Part shown: in pieces, positions 20,019-31,685 of the stretch | Layout of the letters: each line of letters opens with the position of its first letter | Position numbering within the stretch: position 1 is the stretch's first letter | Assembly: GCA_016271365.2 (NCBI GenBank) | Contig: CM057458.1 | Coordinates: 204,324,501 to 204,388,500, forward strand | Source of the DNA: Neoceratodus forsteri | Lineage: Eukaryota; Chordata; Ceratodontiformes; Ceratodontidae | Direction of reading: 5' to 3' | Length of the DNA stretch: 64,000 nucleotides | The notes under the pieces: generated by a model | Told to the model about the DNA's origin: nothing | Databases searched by the model: none | What the model saw: the letters and a program-made list of their open reading frames with translations, nothing else | Position numbers and translations under genes: made by a program

Positions 20019-22845
20019 ACACAGAAACATAGAAAACATTGAATCTGATGGCAGATAAGGACCACTTGGCCTCTTAGTCTGCCCATTTCCCTACCTAATG
20101 GATAAGCTGCAGATCCTAGTTAACCAACAGCCTACTTCCTCCTACCCCCACTAGAATTGCCTTATGTTTGTCCCATGCATTCTTGAATTCCACCACTGTT
20201 TTTGACTCTACGACCTCCTCAGAAAGGCTGTTCCATGTAACCACAACCCTCTCTGTGAAGAAATACTTCCTCACATTACCTCTGAGCTGTCCCCCCCTCT
20301 ATCTTCAAATTGTGCCCCCCTTGTTTTTGCACATCTCATTTTCTGAAAGATGCTACCCTCTTGGACTTTGTTGAGTCCCTTGAGGTATTTGAAAGTTTCT
20401 ATCATGTCCCCCCCTCCCTCCTTTCCTCGAGGGTATACATCTTAAGTTTCTTTAGTCTTTCTTCATATGTCTTCTGATGCAGACTCTGCATAATTTTGGT
20501 TGCCTTCCTCTGGACAGCCTCCACCCTGTCTACGTCTTTGCAGTGATGGGGTCTACAGAACTGTACACAGTACTCCAGATGTGGTCTTACCAACTGTCTG
20601 TACAGAGGGCCAACAGCTTCCCGGTTTCTACTGGTGATGCCTCTCCCTATGCATCCCAGTATCCCCCCAGCCCTCCTTACTGCCTTCTCACATTGCTGGC
20701 CCACCTTTAGGTCATCTGATATGACTACCCACAGGTCCCTTTCCATTTTTGCTGTTGTCAGTATCTTACCCCCCATTGTGTACTCTTCCCTTGGTTTTTG
20801 TTTCCCAGGTGCATTACTTTGCAATTCTTTGCATTGAATCTAAGCTGCCATACATTTGACCATTCCTCCAACCTTGCCAAGTCCCTTTTCATCCTTTCCA
20901 CCCCACCTTGTGTATCAACCATGTTGCAGATCTTAGTGTCATCTGCAAAGAGACATACTTTCCCTTCTAGTCCCTCTGCAATGTCACTTATAAAGACATT
21001 AAAAAGGACCGGCCCCAGTACTGAACCCTGTGGTACCCACTAGTAACCCTCCTTTCTTCACTGTGGACTCCATTTACTATTACCCACTGTGTCCTGTTGT
21101 CCAACCAGTGTTTTACCCATGCTACCACCCTAGGACCCACTCCCAGGCTGGCTAATTTGTTTATTAATCTTTTGTGTGGGACTGTGTCAAATGCCTTGCT
21201 AAAGTTTAGGTAGGCCATGTCCACAGCCCCTCCCTGGTCTACTGCTTTGGTCACTCAGTCAAAGAAATCAATTAGATTTGTCTGACATGACCTTCCCGCT
21301 GTGAATCTATGCTGCCTTGGGTCCTGTGCCCCACTGGCCTCTAGGTACTCAACAATTATTTCCTTCAGAAGTGATTCCATCATTTTTCCTACCACTGAGG
21401 TCAAACTGACAGGTCTGAAGTTTCCTGCCTCTGTCTTGCTCCCACTTTTGTGAAGGGGAATCACATCTGCCCTCTTCCAGTCCTCAGGTACCACCCCGTC
21501 CTCCCATGATTTATTAAAAAGGGTAGTCAGTGGTGTTACTAGTTCTTCCCTTAGTTCTTTTAAAATTCTGGGTTGAATCCCATCAGGCCCCATTGCTTTA
21601 TCCACCTTCAGTTTTAAGAGTTCCTTCAGAACCCCTTTCTTCTGTGAAAGGACTAATATCAACCCCCCTATCCAGAGTGCTTCTATTGACCAGATTAGGT
21701 ATTTCCCCCTGCTTTTCCATTGTGAATACTGAGCAGAAGTATTCATTCAGTATTCCTGCTTTTTCACTGTTGCTCTCTGCCCAACCACCTTCCTCTTTGT
21801 TCAGCCTCAGTATCCCTGCCTTAGTCTTTCTTTGCTCCCTAATGTACCTATAAAAGTTTTTATCCCCCTTCTTAACCAAGTTGGCTATCTTTTCCTCAGT
21901 TTGGGCCTTTGCTATTCTGACTGCCTTATCCACTTCCCTCTGCTTTAACTGGTACAGTTCTCTGTCCTGCTTCTTCTGTGTTTCCTTATACTTCCTGAAT
22001 GCTATCTTTTTTTCCCTTACCTTCCCCCCCACTTCTATTGAGGACATAGTGTTTTTTTCTTTTGTTTTGATTTGTTTATTTGATTCACACAAAGACTTTT
22101 TGCCTGTATGATGGCGGTTTTGGTGTTTCCCCATTGTTGCTCCACTTCACCTTCTTGCCTGTTTGCTAGTGCTTTTCTGAGGCACTCACCCATTTTGTCA
22201 AAATCAACCCTCCTGAAGTCCAGTACCTTCACTTTTGTGTGGCTTGACTCTACAACTATGTTTATCGTGAACCACACTATTTGGTGGTCACTTGTTCCCA
22301 GATGGCTACCCACTTCAAGATCAGAGATCCTGTCTCCATCCCCATTTGAGAGTACCAGGTCTAAGACTGCTCTCTCCTGAGTGGGTTCCAAAACTAGCAG
22401 TCTGAGGCATGCCCCCTGTAGGGCATCGAGAATGGCCCTGCTCTTGGATGTGACTGCAGCAAAGGTGCTCCAGCCAACATCTGGCATATTCAGGTCCCAC
22501 TATCAGTAATATCTCCCCTTTCTCTGCCATCCCAAGGATGCCTTCCATCATTTCCTTGTCCATTTCCTCCCCTTGAGATGGGGGTATGTATACAACCCCT
22601 GTGCGGACTGTGGAGCCATTTCCAGTCTCCAGGGTGACCCACAGTGCCTCCTTGTTTACCCTTTAGTTATGTTGCTTTTATCCCTTCACTTACATAGAGA
22701 GCTACTCCTCCTCCTCTTCTTTCCTCCCTGTCCCTCCTGTAGATTGTGTACCCTGGTATGTTAACATCCCAGTCATGGTTCTCTGTGTACCATGTTTCTG
22801 TGACTGCCCCAATATCCAGGCATCCCTCTTCCAGCAGCATTACTA
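20019..22845 (-). mobile_element. CR1-clade LINE, 2.8 kb
   Basis: This minus-strand CR1 copy belongs to the same subfamily as 13.6-16.0 and 60.3-64 kb. Its 3' terminus is near 20019 (complement of the octamer tail). It reaches into the N-terminal part of the endonuclease (near 22840) and stops in an A-run (about 22845-22860). The homologous copy at 60-64 kb continues there with further endonuclease sequence, so this copy is 5'-truncated by roughly 20-30 codons of that domain plus all upstream sequence. Confidence 0.9.
20402..22840 (-). pseudogene. CR1 endonuclease-RT polyprotein remnant
   Basis: Endonuclease: LDIGAVTETWYTENHDWDVN and RREERRGGGVALYV lie in 22667-22840. The GDLN box at about 22494 is lost by a frameshift (GPEYARCWL read out of frame). 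TSDHQIVWFTINIV is present in 22035-22487. Linker and fingers: FRKYKETQKKQDRELYQLKQ and KVDKAMGPDGIQPRILKELR, with DWKRADVIPLHKSGSKTEAG. Palm: motif A AYLNFSKAFDTVPHKRL in 20988-21254. Motif B is destroyed by a 1-bp deletion near 21035, since the intact copies have one extra C in the complement of the VPQGS codons. Motif C survives as FADDTK near 20935-20960. The C-terminal block RPHLEYCVQFCRPHHCKDVD lies in 20402-20824. Confidence 0.88.
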
Positions 22846-22884
22846 AAAAAAAAAAAAAAGAAAAGAAAAGCAAAGATAAAAAGG

Positions 22885-22915
22885 GTGGTGCTACTTATCT
22901 GCCGTCATATTCTCT
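22885..22915 (+). mobile_element. Possible CR1 3' terminal stub
   Basis: 'Cttatctgccgtcatattct' matches the last bases of CR1 before the octamer tail. The tail itself is replaced by a T/C run. It is very short, so this is tentative. Confidence 0.4.
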
Positions 22916-22999
22916 TTTTTTCCCCTAGTGTTGTTACATCAGTGTGCCACTACATGATGCTGTCATTTTAAAAGCCATTTACTGCATTAACTCTGTGCA

Positions 23000-24600
23000 T
23001 GAATGGAAAGGTTTTATTGTTTTAGTGACTTTAGCCTTTTGCTGTTGAACTTGAGGCTATTTAGAAAGTGAGCACTGTGCTGCATGAGTCAGCATTGTTT
23101 ACTAGTTACCTAACTGAACAGCATCAGCTGGTTAAGGCAGATGGGGGCTTCACTCCTCAAAAAATTCTGTTAAGAAGTGGCCCTCAAGGGTCTATTTTAG
23201 GCCCTTTACTGTTGCTGTTTATATTAACAACATTAATACTGGTATCATTTCAGCAAACATCCATCTGTTTGCTGATGATACTGTCCTGTACATAGCCAGG
23301 CCTACTCTGGAACTTGCCTGTGGTGACCTTCAACAAGACTTTGACCATCTACAGAAAAATCTACTGCAGTTAAAGTTCCTCTTAAATGCTAAAAAAAAAA
23401 CTAAGGCCATACTATTTGCCCCTTCCACCTATGTATCTAAACTTTGTTCTCTCGGATCAGGTCCCAAAGTATCTACACTGCTAGGTGAGCCTCTGAAGTT
23501 CATAGAGGAATTTAAGTACCTCGGGTTTTGGATAGATCACAAATTATCTTTCACTGACCACATTGCTGAGCTCACAAAAAAATTAAAACAGAGACTTGGA
23601 CTCTTTTTTTTAATTAAAAATCTACTCAGACCAAAAACATAAATTAGGCTGGTTTAGACTACATTCATGCCCCTTCTGGACTATGTTGATTTCTTATATG
23701 GCCAAGGCCCAAACTTTGCCCTCTCCAAACTGGATACTCTGTACCATCGAGCTATTAGATTCATTACTGGCCTACCTTACTTCACCTACCATTGCGAACT
23801 TTATACCAAAATAGGGTGGCGCTCACTAAGATTCAGTTTTAAAAAAAAACGCAGTTCTCTGGTCCTTCAGAGCCATCATCAATAAGCTTCCACAATATAT
23901 TATGAGCTGCCTGCCCACCTGCAGTACTGGAAATTATATGTTGAGAAGCTTTTCTTATATTTCACTCCTAATCCCTAAGGTGAGAACCAGATATGGTAAA
24001 TCAGCAATTAGTCACACTTTTCCGGCATTATGGAACACCGTACAGAAAACCCTAAAGTTGTCAATCCCCATGAAATTGATCTTCTTTAAATCCTCATACC
24101 AATGTTCGTTTAAGGAAACCTGTAGCTGCCTCGGTGACTGCACTTATCCTGCATTTATCCTAAGACTTGGACAATGCTTCTCAGGCTGTGACCTGCACTT
24201 TTTACTTGTGCCTCTTTTCTATCCTAAGCTATGCACCCCCCTCCCCCAAAGCACCCCCTTCCCCCGAGCCACTGGCTCCCAGCTCTCTTCCCCTGCCCCC
24301 TGGCTCCTTGTGGTCTCCCTCCAGTTTCTATCCTGCTGCATTGTGTCATCTCTAGCAGCTATTGTACATAGGTTTGTGTTGTCTCCTGTTGCTGCATGTT
24401 ATTGAATTTATTAATACTTGAATTTTCTTATTGAATGTCCATGCACTAATTGTATTATTGTATGTATTCTCTGTATTTACTTAGTTCTGTATATATTTCT
24501 TACCTTGTATTCATATATGTAACTGTCCAGGCCCATCTTGTAAATGAGTTTTTCTCAATGATGTTTCACCTGGTAAAATAAAGATTGATTGAATTGTTTT
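23000..24600 (+). mobile_element. Rex1-like LINE, 5'-truncated
   Basis: The copy starts in the RT palm between motifs A and B and runs through the C-terminal domain and a C-rich 3' UTR. It ends at about 24600 with 'cacctggtaaaataaagatt' followed by GATTGAATTG. The family differs from the 9.8-12.1 kb copy in sequence and 3' end. The same 3' end word with 'cctggt(g)aaa' recurs at the Rex1-like tails near 61.46 kb and, in reverse, near 44.2 kb. Confidence 0.82.
23040..24120 (+). pseudogene. Rex1-like RT remnant
   Basis: Frame 23068-23295 shows SYLTEQHQLVKADGG and motif B as GPQGSILGPLLL. After a frameshift, motif C is FADDTVLYIARP (about 23269-23304). The thumb follows as FKYLGFWIDHKLSFTDHI (about 23509-23565). 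The block with LLDYVDFLYGQG and YHRAIRFITGLPYFTYHCEL (23667-23820) leads into IGWRSLRFSFKKK, a sequence order characteristic of Rex1-type C termini. The region near 23990-24090 gives TRYGKSAISHTFPALWNTVQ. Stops at 23641 and elsewhere, and expanded A-runs (23391-23400, 23840-23849), break the frame. Confidence 0.8.
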
Positions 24601-25310
24601 AGATGCATTTTTTTTTGTGTGATTGTTAGAGTTCAGACTAGAAGAAGTAAGTGCTAATACATACAGTTGTGATGCCCCTTACAGGAAACACCAGCAGAAC
24701 AAAGAAAAATCTGACTGATTTCACTATCACATTAACAGGTTTTTCTGTGTTCTGCCTATGTCTCCTTCCTTCATGAATTTATTAGTAAAGTCTAATAATA
24801 ACAAATAATGTCTATGTGCTTTCTTGTTTAAAATGGTGTGTTGGTGCTGCTTTTCCCATTTCTGTGTATTGTTGGAGTTCAGCCAGTTAAAACTTGTTTC
24901 AAATGTTTCACACTTACCATTACAAACATGGATGTCACAAAAGCTTCTTAAAAAAGTCTGGTGAGACATGGATATGTCGGGGTGTTGAGTTCCTGTTTCT
25001 CAGAAGGGTTCCTGGCCTGGTTGTCTGTCTGTAAGACTATGGGTATGGGACCCTTTCAACTAGTCAGGACACAGCCCGGATGGAGGATGTTTTTACCCAT
25101 TTTTTGGGCTGCAGTGGGCAAAGCCCTGCAGACCTTTTGAGATGCGTAATGGGACTCCACATTCCTTCCTACGTTTCCACCCACTGTTCTGCCCACTGTG
25201 CCTGACTGCCTTGCTTGAATTGTGACTGTTTTCCAATTCATTTCAAGTAGAAAGTGGGGAAAAAAGAAAAGAAAACACAGAATCAAGTCCAGTTTCTTTG
25301 ACATAACTCT
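24601..25310. other. Unassigned DNA
   Basis: No recognisable gene or element is present. Open frames on the minus strand at 24727-24969 and 25056-25409 have no features I recognise. Confidence 0.45.
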
Positions 25311-25355
25311 AACAAGTATACTGATAATAAAATAACTGCTGTGAATTGCTTTGTG

Positions 25356-25393
<38 letters not shown>

Positions 25394-26292
25394 TCGGGGG
25401 AAGTTGCATTATCAGCTACATCAGAACAGTAGGCAACAGTGGGAGATTCAAAGCTCATAGTGAATGATAGAGCTTTTGTTTAATCTCCAGTTAGATCATC
25501 CCTGTGTAACTGTATGTGGCACAGGGAGGATGACAGGACCAGCAAACAAAGTAGCAGAACTTAAATAAACTCTTAACATACAATGCAGGCTACTGAATCT
25601 CTCACTGCTGCATACTGTTCTATGGCCAGATGCAGGAGATTCTGGGATTTGTAGTAACAGAAGATGTAAAAAGTGTTAATAACCTCTTTTGTTCTGATAG
25701 TGTTTGCTATGGTTTACTACAGCTTGCAAATTACAGAGCCATATTAAAACAGCTAATTCAGCTGAAGGGAACATTGACACCAACTATCATACAGTACTGT
25801 GCAAGCAATAGAGGAACTCCAACAAGTATACTAATCATAAAACAACTGATGTGAATGCCTTTGTGATGTGTGGGGTGGGGGTTGCATTATTAGCTACATC
25901 AGAACAGTAAGCAGCAGTGGGAGATCCAATAGCCCATACTGCATAATAGAGCTTTTGTTTAATCTCCAGTTAGATCATCCCTGTGTGACTGTACATGGTC
26001 CAGGGAGGATGACAGGACCAGCAAACAAAATATCAGATCTTAGATGAATTCTAATATGCAATGCAGACTACTGAATCCCTCACTGCTGCATACTGTTCTT
26101 AGACCAACTGCAGGAGATTCTGGGATTTGTTGTAACAGAAGATGAAATAAGTGTTAATAACCCCTTTTGTTCTGATGGTGATTGCTACGATTTACTACAG
26201 CTTGCAAATTACGGAGCCACATTAAAACAGCTAATTCAGTTGAAGGGAACATACACATGAACTATCATACAGTAGAGTGCAAGTAGCAGAGG
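25311..26292 (+). repeat. 510-bp tandem duplication of an unidentified sequence
   Basis: Copy 1 (25311-25820) and copy 2 (25821-26292) start with the same word 'aacaagtatact' and stay alignable over about 470 bp. They share 'gttgcattat.agctacatc', 'gagcttttgtttaatctcc', 'caggagattctgggatttgt' and 'ttactacagcttgcaaatta'. Copy 1 has an expanded GT tract (25359-25392) where copy 2 has only a short GT/GG-rich run. A third, partial copy is at 28823-29052. The sequence has no coding signal and I cannot assign it to a family. Confidence 0.85.
25359..25392. repeat. (TG)n microsatellite
   Basis: Perfect TG repeat, present only in the first unit of the 510-bp duplication. Confidence 0.93.
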
Positions 26293-26427
26293 AGGAATAG
26301 ATAGGCAACTCATCTCATATAGGATCATGCACTTTCCCTGGGCAGAAGCCCCAATGTACTTGTTACAGAACAGATACCCAGGTAACACCCTCGCTGCAAT
26401 TTTTATACATTTTATTTTACTAAGCAT

Positions 26428-28740
26428 CCTTGATACATAGATACATAGACAGTGTCAGCAGATAAGGGCCTGTGGCCCACCCAGTCTGCCCATTTGAGCT
26501 TGTAAGTTCAGTTTATGTTTTCCTAGAAGTCTGTTGCCCCTTACCCCTGACCTCCAGAATTCCTTTATGTCTATCCCATGCATTCTTAAATCCCGTGATT
26601 GTTTCAGCCCCCACCACTTGCTCTGGCAGGGTGTTCCACTTGTCCACCACCCGCTCTGTGAAGAAATTCTTCCTCACGCTTCCTCTGAATCATCCTCCTC
26701 CAACTTCATCCCATGCCTCTAGTCCTGGAACATCTTTTTCACTTAAAATAGTGTATTCCTGCACCCTGTTCCTCCCTGTAAGATACTTGTATGTCTCTAT
26801 CATATCCCTGCTCTCCTCCTTCCAGGGAGTACATATTCATTTCCTTCAACCTGTCCTCATAGGACTTGTGATGCAATCCATGTACCTTCTTTGTTGCCCT
26901 CCTCTGAACCTTCTCTACCCTGTCTATGTCCTTATGTAGGTAAGGTCTCCAGAACTGTACACTGTACTCCAGGTGGGGCCTCACTAGTGTCTTGTATAGT
27001 GGAATTATGACCTCCCTTTTCCTGTTGGTGATGCCCCTGCCTGTGCATCTCAGCATCCTATTTGCTTTACCGATGCCTTGTCACACTGTTTCCTACCTTG
27101 AGGTCATCAGAGATGATAACCCAAAGATCCCTTTCCTGCTTGGTGCATACTATATCCTCACCCCCAACTGATATATTGTGCCAGGGTTGTTGTGCCTCAT
27201 ATGCATTATCTTGCACTTCTTTGCATTGAATTTCAACTGCCAAACCCCTGACCATTCTTCAAGTTTCTGCAGGTCTCTTCTCATTCTGTTCACACCTCTG
27301 GTGTATCTACTCTGTTATAGAGCTTTGTGTCATCAGCGAACAGTGAAATTCTGCCTTCTAGGTCCTCCGCAATGTCACTGATGAAGATGTTGAATAGAAT
27401 CGGTCCCAGCACTGATCCCTGTGGTACCCCACTGGTCACTCTTCCCTCTGTGGAGTGACAGCCATTTACCACCACCCTCTGTGTCCTGCCTCAAAGCCAG
27501 TTACCTACCCACCACACTACTGTCCTGCCAACACCCATATTCCCTAGTTTGTGTAATAGTCTTCTGTGTGGCACAGTGTCAAAGGCCTTGCTGAAGTCCA
27601 GATAGGCCATGTCCACTGCCCTCCCCTTATCCACCTCCCTAGTAACCCAGTCAAAAAATTCAATGAGGTTGGTCTGACATGACCACCCCCTGGGGAAACC
27701 ATGCTGCCTTGGGTCCTGTAGTCCATTGACAACCAGATGTTCCACCAATCTCTCCTTCAGTAGTGCTTCCATGATCTTCCCACTACCAAGATGAGGCTGA
27801 CTGGTCTGTAGTTTCCGCTCTCTTTGTTCCACTTTTGTATAAGGGGACACATCTGCTGTCCTCCAGTCTTTGGGTACCCCTGTTTCCAGCAATCGGCTAA
27901 ACAGGATAGCCAGAGGTTCAGCCACCACCTCTCTTAGTTCTTTAAGGACCCTGGGGTGCACCCCATATGGCCCCATTGCTTTATCAACTCTTATTACTTC
28001 CAGTTCCTTCAGGACCCTTTCTCGAGTAATGGACTTGTGTCCATTTCTGCACCATTCTCACCCCTTGTACTCCCTTCAGACCCATTACCCTCCTCTTCCT
28101 CGGTAAAGACTGAGCAGAAATACCTGTTCAATATGTCAGCTTTACTGTTGTCATCCTCCACGCAGCCCCCATCCTCCCCCTTCAGTCTCATTACCCCTCC
28201 CTTTGCCTTTCTTTTTTCACTTATGTACCTGTAAAAGGTTTTGCCCCCTCTAGCCACTGATTTTGCGATGTGTTCTTCTGTCTGAGCTTTGGCTTCCCTT
28301 ACTGACCTCCCTGCCTCCCTTTGCTTCTCCTGGTACTTCTCCCTATCCCCTTCTGCCTGTGTATTTTTGTATTGCCTGAATGCAATCTTTTTGGCGTTCA
28401 CTTTCTTTGCTACCTCTTTGGAAAACCATAATGATATCCTCTTCCTTTTCCTCTTGCTAACCTGCTTGATGCATAATTCTGTTGCTCTTGTAATCCTCAT
28501 TTTAAATACTGCCCACTGTTCCTCAACCCCTGATTCCTGCCCCATTCCCCTTAATGCCTCTTTCAAGTATCTCCCCATTTTCCCAAAGTCTGCCCCCCTA
28601 AAATCCAGGATACGTGATTGGCTAGCTTTGTTTTCATATAAAGACTGCAGTGTAACTTTCACCCCCACACACACTCCTATGAGAAGCACCTGACCCACCA
28701 TTAGTGCACACCCCTTTAATTCTGGATCCACCTCCAGGTT
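26428..28740 (-). mobile_element. CR1-clade LINE, second subfamily
   Basis: A minus-strand CR1 copy whose 3' end (about 26428-26560) reads as the complement of a tail with 'tatgtatctatgtatc' and a 3' UTR containing 'gggtgggcc' and 'ataggcccttatctgc'-like words. It differs clearly from the main subfamily and shares its 3' UTR with the fragment at 30029-30393. ORF2 is present from the C terminus of the endonuclease to the C-terminal RT block. The 5' boundary is near 28740, and a partial copy of the 510-bp repeat begins about 80 bp further on. Confidence 0.88.
26739..28731 (-). pseudogene. CR1 ORF2 remnant with intact RT catalytic motifs
   Basis: The longest frame (28009-28731) covers the end of the endonuclease and the linker: RILDFRGADFGKMGRYLKEA, KKIAFRQYKNTQAEGDREKY, GGKTFYRYISEKRKAKGGVM, DILNRYFCSVFTEEEEG. 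Frame 27491-27976 has MGPYGVHPRVLKELREVVAE and motif A AYLDFSKAFDTVPHRRL. Frame 27290-27475 has motif [19 protein letters not shown] and motif [12 protein letters not shown], both intact. Frame 26739-27056 has the C-terminal block RPHLEYSVQFWRPYLHKDID and YEDRLKEMNMYSLE. A few indels separate the frames (for example near 27785 and 27485). This is the best-preserved CR1 polymerase core in the window. Confidence 0.88.
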
Positions 28741-28822
28741 GCCTTGATTGGTACTGAGCTTCTCCCATTTAAACTACATTTCCTTTATACTGAGGTTGGC
28801 TGGGCTGGACCCACTCCATGAA

Positions 28823-29052
28823 CTTATATAAACCCCAGCATACAATGCAGGCTACTGAACCTCTCACTGCTGCATTCTGTTCTAAGGCCAGCTGCAGGAG
28901 ATTCTGGGATTTTCAATAACAGAAGATGTAAGCACTTGTAATCCCTTTATGTTCTGATTGTGAGTGCTACAATTTACTACAGCTTGCAAATTACAGAGCC
29001 ACATTAAAACAAAGCTAATTTAGTTAAAGGCAACATACACACCAAATATCAC
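28823..29052 (+). repeat. Third, partial copy of the 510-bp repeat
   Basis: 'Catacaatgcaggctactga', 'caggagattctgggatttt', 'ttactacagcttgcaaatta' and 'gagccacattaaaaca' follow in the same order and strand as in the tandem pair at 25311-26292. It corresponds to about the second half of the unit. Confidence 0.82.
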
Positions 29053-30028
29053 TAGTTTTTCTTGCTATTGACAACAAAGGAACACAACGGTGATGATTGA
29101 GTATATCACATAATTTGCATCTTTTGCAATTACCTGCAGTCTGCCATTTTTGACATTTGTACTGGTTCCTGAGTGGCTAGCATTCCAGCCTTTGGGTCTT
29201 TCTGACAAGGTCCTCCATGTTGTAGAGGCCTCTCAAAAGGAGTCAACTTGTCAGGGCTATACCTTCAAATGGGAGTGCTTTTTCCATTTGGTACCAGGGC
29301 AGAGAGCTTGACGCCCTCTCTTGCCCTGTGGCTAGCATCCTGGATTACTTGTGGTTCAACTCTCACTCAAGCCTAAGGTCAATGATCCTCAAGGTGTACC
29401 TAGCATCCTAGCCCAGTGGCATGGAGGGCTGAGGCACTGGGCACCTTTCTCCTGCCACACTGGTGACCCAGGATCAGGAATGGACTCAGGTTGATCGGAG
29501 GCTGCCAGGGTGTGGGAGAATTGAAGATCCATATACAAGAAGCTTGCAGTAAGTAGCCACAACCCACCAGCCTGTAGCCACCACTAGCTTAGCTGCCATC
29601 CAGTCAGATACCTCCAGAAGTCCAGAGTCTGGTGCCAGCATTTAATCTTTTGTGGGAGATACCACTTGTAGTGGTTGAGGGGGCCATTTGAACTCAATGA
29701 CCATTCAATGCTTTGGAGCTGTCAATCTGATCTCTTTTATAGACATTACATTCATAATAAAAAATAAGAAAATACACATTTTAGACACTTATTAATTTGA
29801 GGCAGATTCAAATCATATCTCTGAAACCTAATGCCAAACCTTGGTGCCTCCACTCCTCTATTTTCTTTCATGGCTTTGATTAAGGCCCTTAATGGAGGAA
29901 CAATGAAACTGCTCTTATAGAACCTGAATTTGTTTCTTGCTCTGGAGCAAATGGTTAATAGCCATTACTCTCACCTATGCTCAGATAATGAACACTAGCT
30001 TTGGATTAGTGAAAAGGGTGAGCCTTGA
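29053..30028. other. Unassigned DNA
   Basis: Nothing recognisable: no long frame, no tandem array and no paired termini. Confidence 0.45.
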
Positions 30029-30393
30029 GGTACATAAATACATAGACAGTGTCTGCAGATAAGGGCCTATGGCCCACCCAGTCTGCCCATTTGAGCTTGT
30101 AAGTTCAGTTTATGTTTTCCTAGAAGTCTGTTGCCTCTTACCCCTGACCTCCAGAATTCCTTTATGTCTATCCCATGCATTCTTAAATCCCATGATTGTT
30201 TCAGCCCCCACCACTTCCTCTGGCAGGGTGTTCCACTTGTCTACCACCCGTTCTGTTTTAAAAAAATTCTTCCTCACGTTTCCTTTGAATTGTCCTCCCT
30301 CCAACTTCATCCCATGCCCTCTAGTCCTGGAACATCTTTTTCACTTAAAAATAGTGTATTCCTGCACTCTGTTCCTCCCTGTAAGATACTGTA
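30029..30393 (-). mobile_element. CR1 second-subfamily 3' end
   Basis: The fragment is near-identical in layout to 26428-26790: the same 3' terminus, the same 3' UTR, and the start of the C-terminal coding block (KMKLEGGQFKGNVRKNF, EVVGAETIMGFKNAWDRHK on the minus strand). It is 5'-truncated at 'gtaagatact' (about 30393). A small A/T insertion at about 30256-30267 distinguishes it from the longer copy. Confidence 0.85.
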
Positions 30394-30489
30394 AGACAGT
30401 GTCATACAATTCTCAGCAATATCCAGCTCTTTGTTTCTTTTAACATGTTAGATATTTAGTGTTATTGACTCAATAGGTTACATGCTTGC

Positions 30490-30663
30490 CAGTGGCGGAG
30501 CCAGGTTTGGGACCATTTGGGAGCCAGGAGGGGCCATTTAGTCAATCACGGGCTCCACAATTGGGCACTAAACAGTGAATAAAGCTGGTGGCGGGGTGCC
30601 ACTACTCACACTGAGGCAGCCAGGAGGGGTGACTGCCCCAGCCCCCCTCTAGCTCCGCCACTG
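30490..30663. mobile_element. 174-bp hAT-like MITE
   Basis: Terminal inverted repeats start cagtggcggagc at 30490 and end with its complement at 30663. The first 12 bp match perfectly and similarity extends a few bases further. The flanks 'catgcttgc' (30481-30489) and 'attgcttgc' (30664-30672) agree at 7 of 9 positions, consistent with a slightly decayed 8-bp duplication. It is non-coding and GC-rich inside. Ends beginning CAGTGGCG are common in vertebrate hAT-type non-autonomous elements. Confidence 0.8.
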
Positions 30664-30769
30664 ATTGCTTGCTTCTGGGACCAGAAGGACATAGGCTGGT
30701 GCCCCACATGAGGACATTGGGCTAATACCCAGTATTGATACTGTAGTGTAGTAACTGGGTATGGGATAT

Positions 30770-31105
30770 ACTACACTCCTGCTCCTCTCCCTTAAGGGCA
30801 TCCCTCATGTCACCTCCTCTTTCTCCATCCACACCTCGTTGCCTCTCCCCTCAGCTCTGTGTTTACTGCCTCATCCTTACCTCCCCCTCCCACTGTCTAC
30901 CTCCCTCATTCTTACTGATATTTATGACTGTCTTCATTTTTATTTAAATTTGTGGTTAATATGGTTATTTCTGCTCTTGGAGTTTTCTTTTGTTTTATAT
31001 GTTGTGATACTCTGTAACCTGGATGAATGTGAAAAAAGGCATGTCTGCTCACACTCTTTCCAGTATAAAATACAGCAAACTTGATTGATTGATTGATATT
31101 GAGGT
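30770..31105 (+). mobile_element. LINE 3' UTR with (TTGA)n tail
   Basis: A C-rich then T-rich non-coding stretch ends in 'cttgattgattgattgatat' (about 31080-31099). The composition and the short tetranucleotide tail resemble Rex1- or L2-like 3' ends in this window. Only the 3' UTR is present, so the family is uncertain. Confidence 0.55.
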
Positions 31106-31107
31106 AC

Positions 31108-31675
31108 TAGCCTTTGAATGAGATTTTAAACCAAGGTCCCTTCTGTCCATCTTTTCTGGTTGTCCAGATGGAAGTTAAAGATCCCATGGAATTTAAAGAG
31201 CTAGTGTACTGCTTGGAATTAATAGTCATTTTCAGATGCAGTCAGCTATCACTTTCAGTATCTGAAGTGTTTTTTTTTTATTTTCTGTTTGCTAATTAGA
31301 AGATTTTCCACCTGGCAGTACTGGGGTGATGTGTGGAGTAGTACTCTGGAGGAAAAAAAAAAGTCAGTTCTGTTCCTCCCACTACATCATCAGAAATGAG
31401 ACTGAACACCTTGAGGCACCACAATCCTTGCAGCCTGAGCAGTGACTTTCACAAGCAACCAATCCAAATGCAGGAAATTGTGACATCAATAATAACCAGG
31501 GAGAGCCAGTCCCTGCTGCGTCATGTGAAAATGAAACCTAACAGTGAGAAATGGTTCTCATTGGTTACTAGTGATGTTATAGTCAGTGTGGTTTCAGTGT
31601 TAATGAAGTGGTGGTTCAAGAGGTAAGGGGGTAAGTCTTAGGTAGTGGGGGTGATGGAGCTGGGGGCCACCACTA
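31108..31675. other. Unassigned DNA flanking the large transposon
   Basis: Around 31115-31195 the words 'gagattttaaaccaaggtcc' and 'agttaaagatcccatgg' resemble a tail shared by some old vertebrate SINE-like repeats, as far as I remember. I could not establish boundaries. No gene is seen. Confidence 0.35.
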
Positions 31676-31685
31676 TAGACAGGTG

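Noticed and set aside
21530..22380. Plus-strand open frames rich in Leu, Phe and Ser that look like membrane proteins
   Set aside because: They are antisense to the CR1 linker and endonuclease. The same apparent hydrophobic frames appear opposite every minus-strand CR1 copy.
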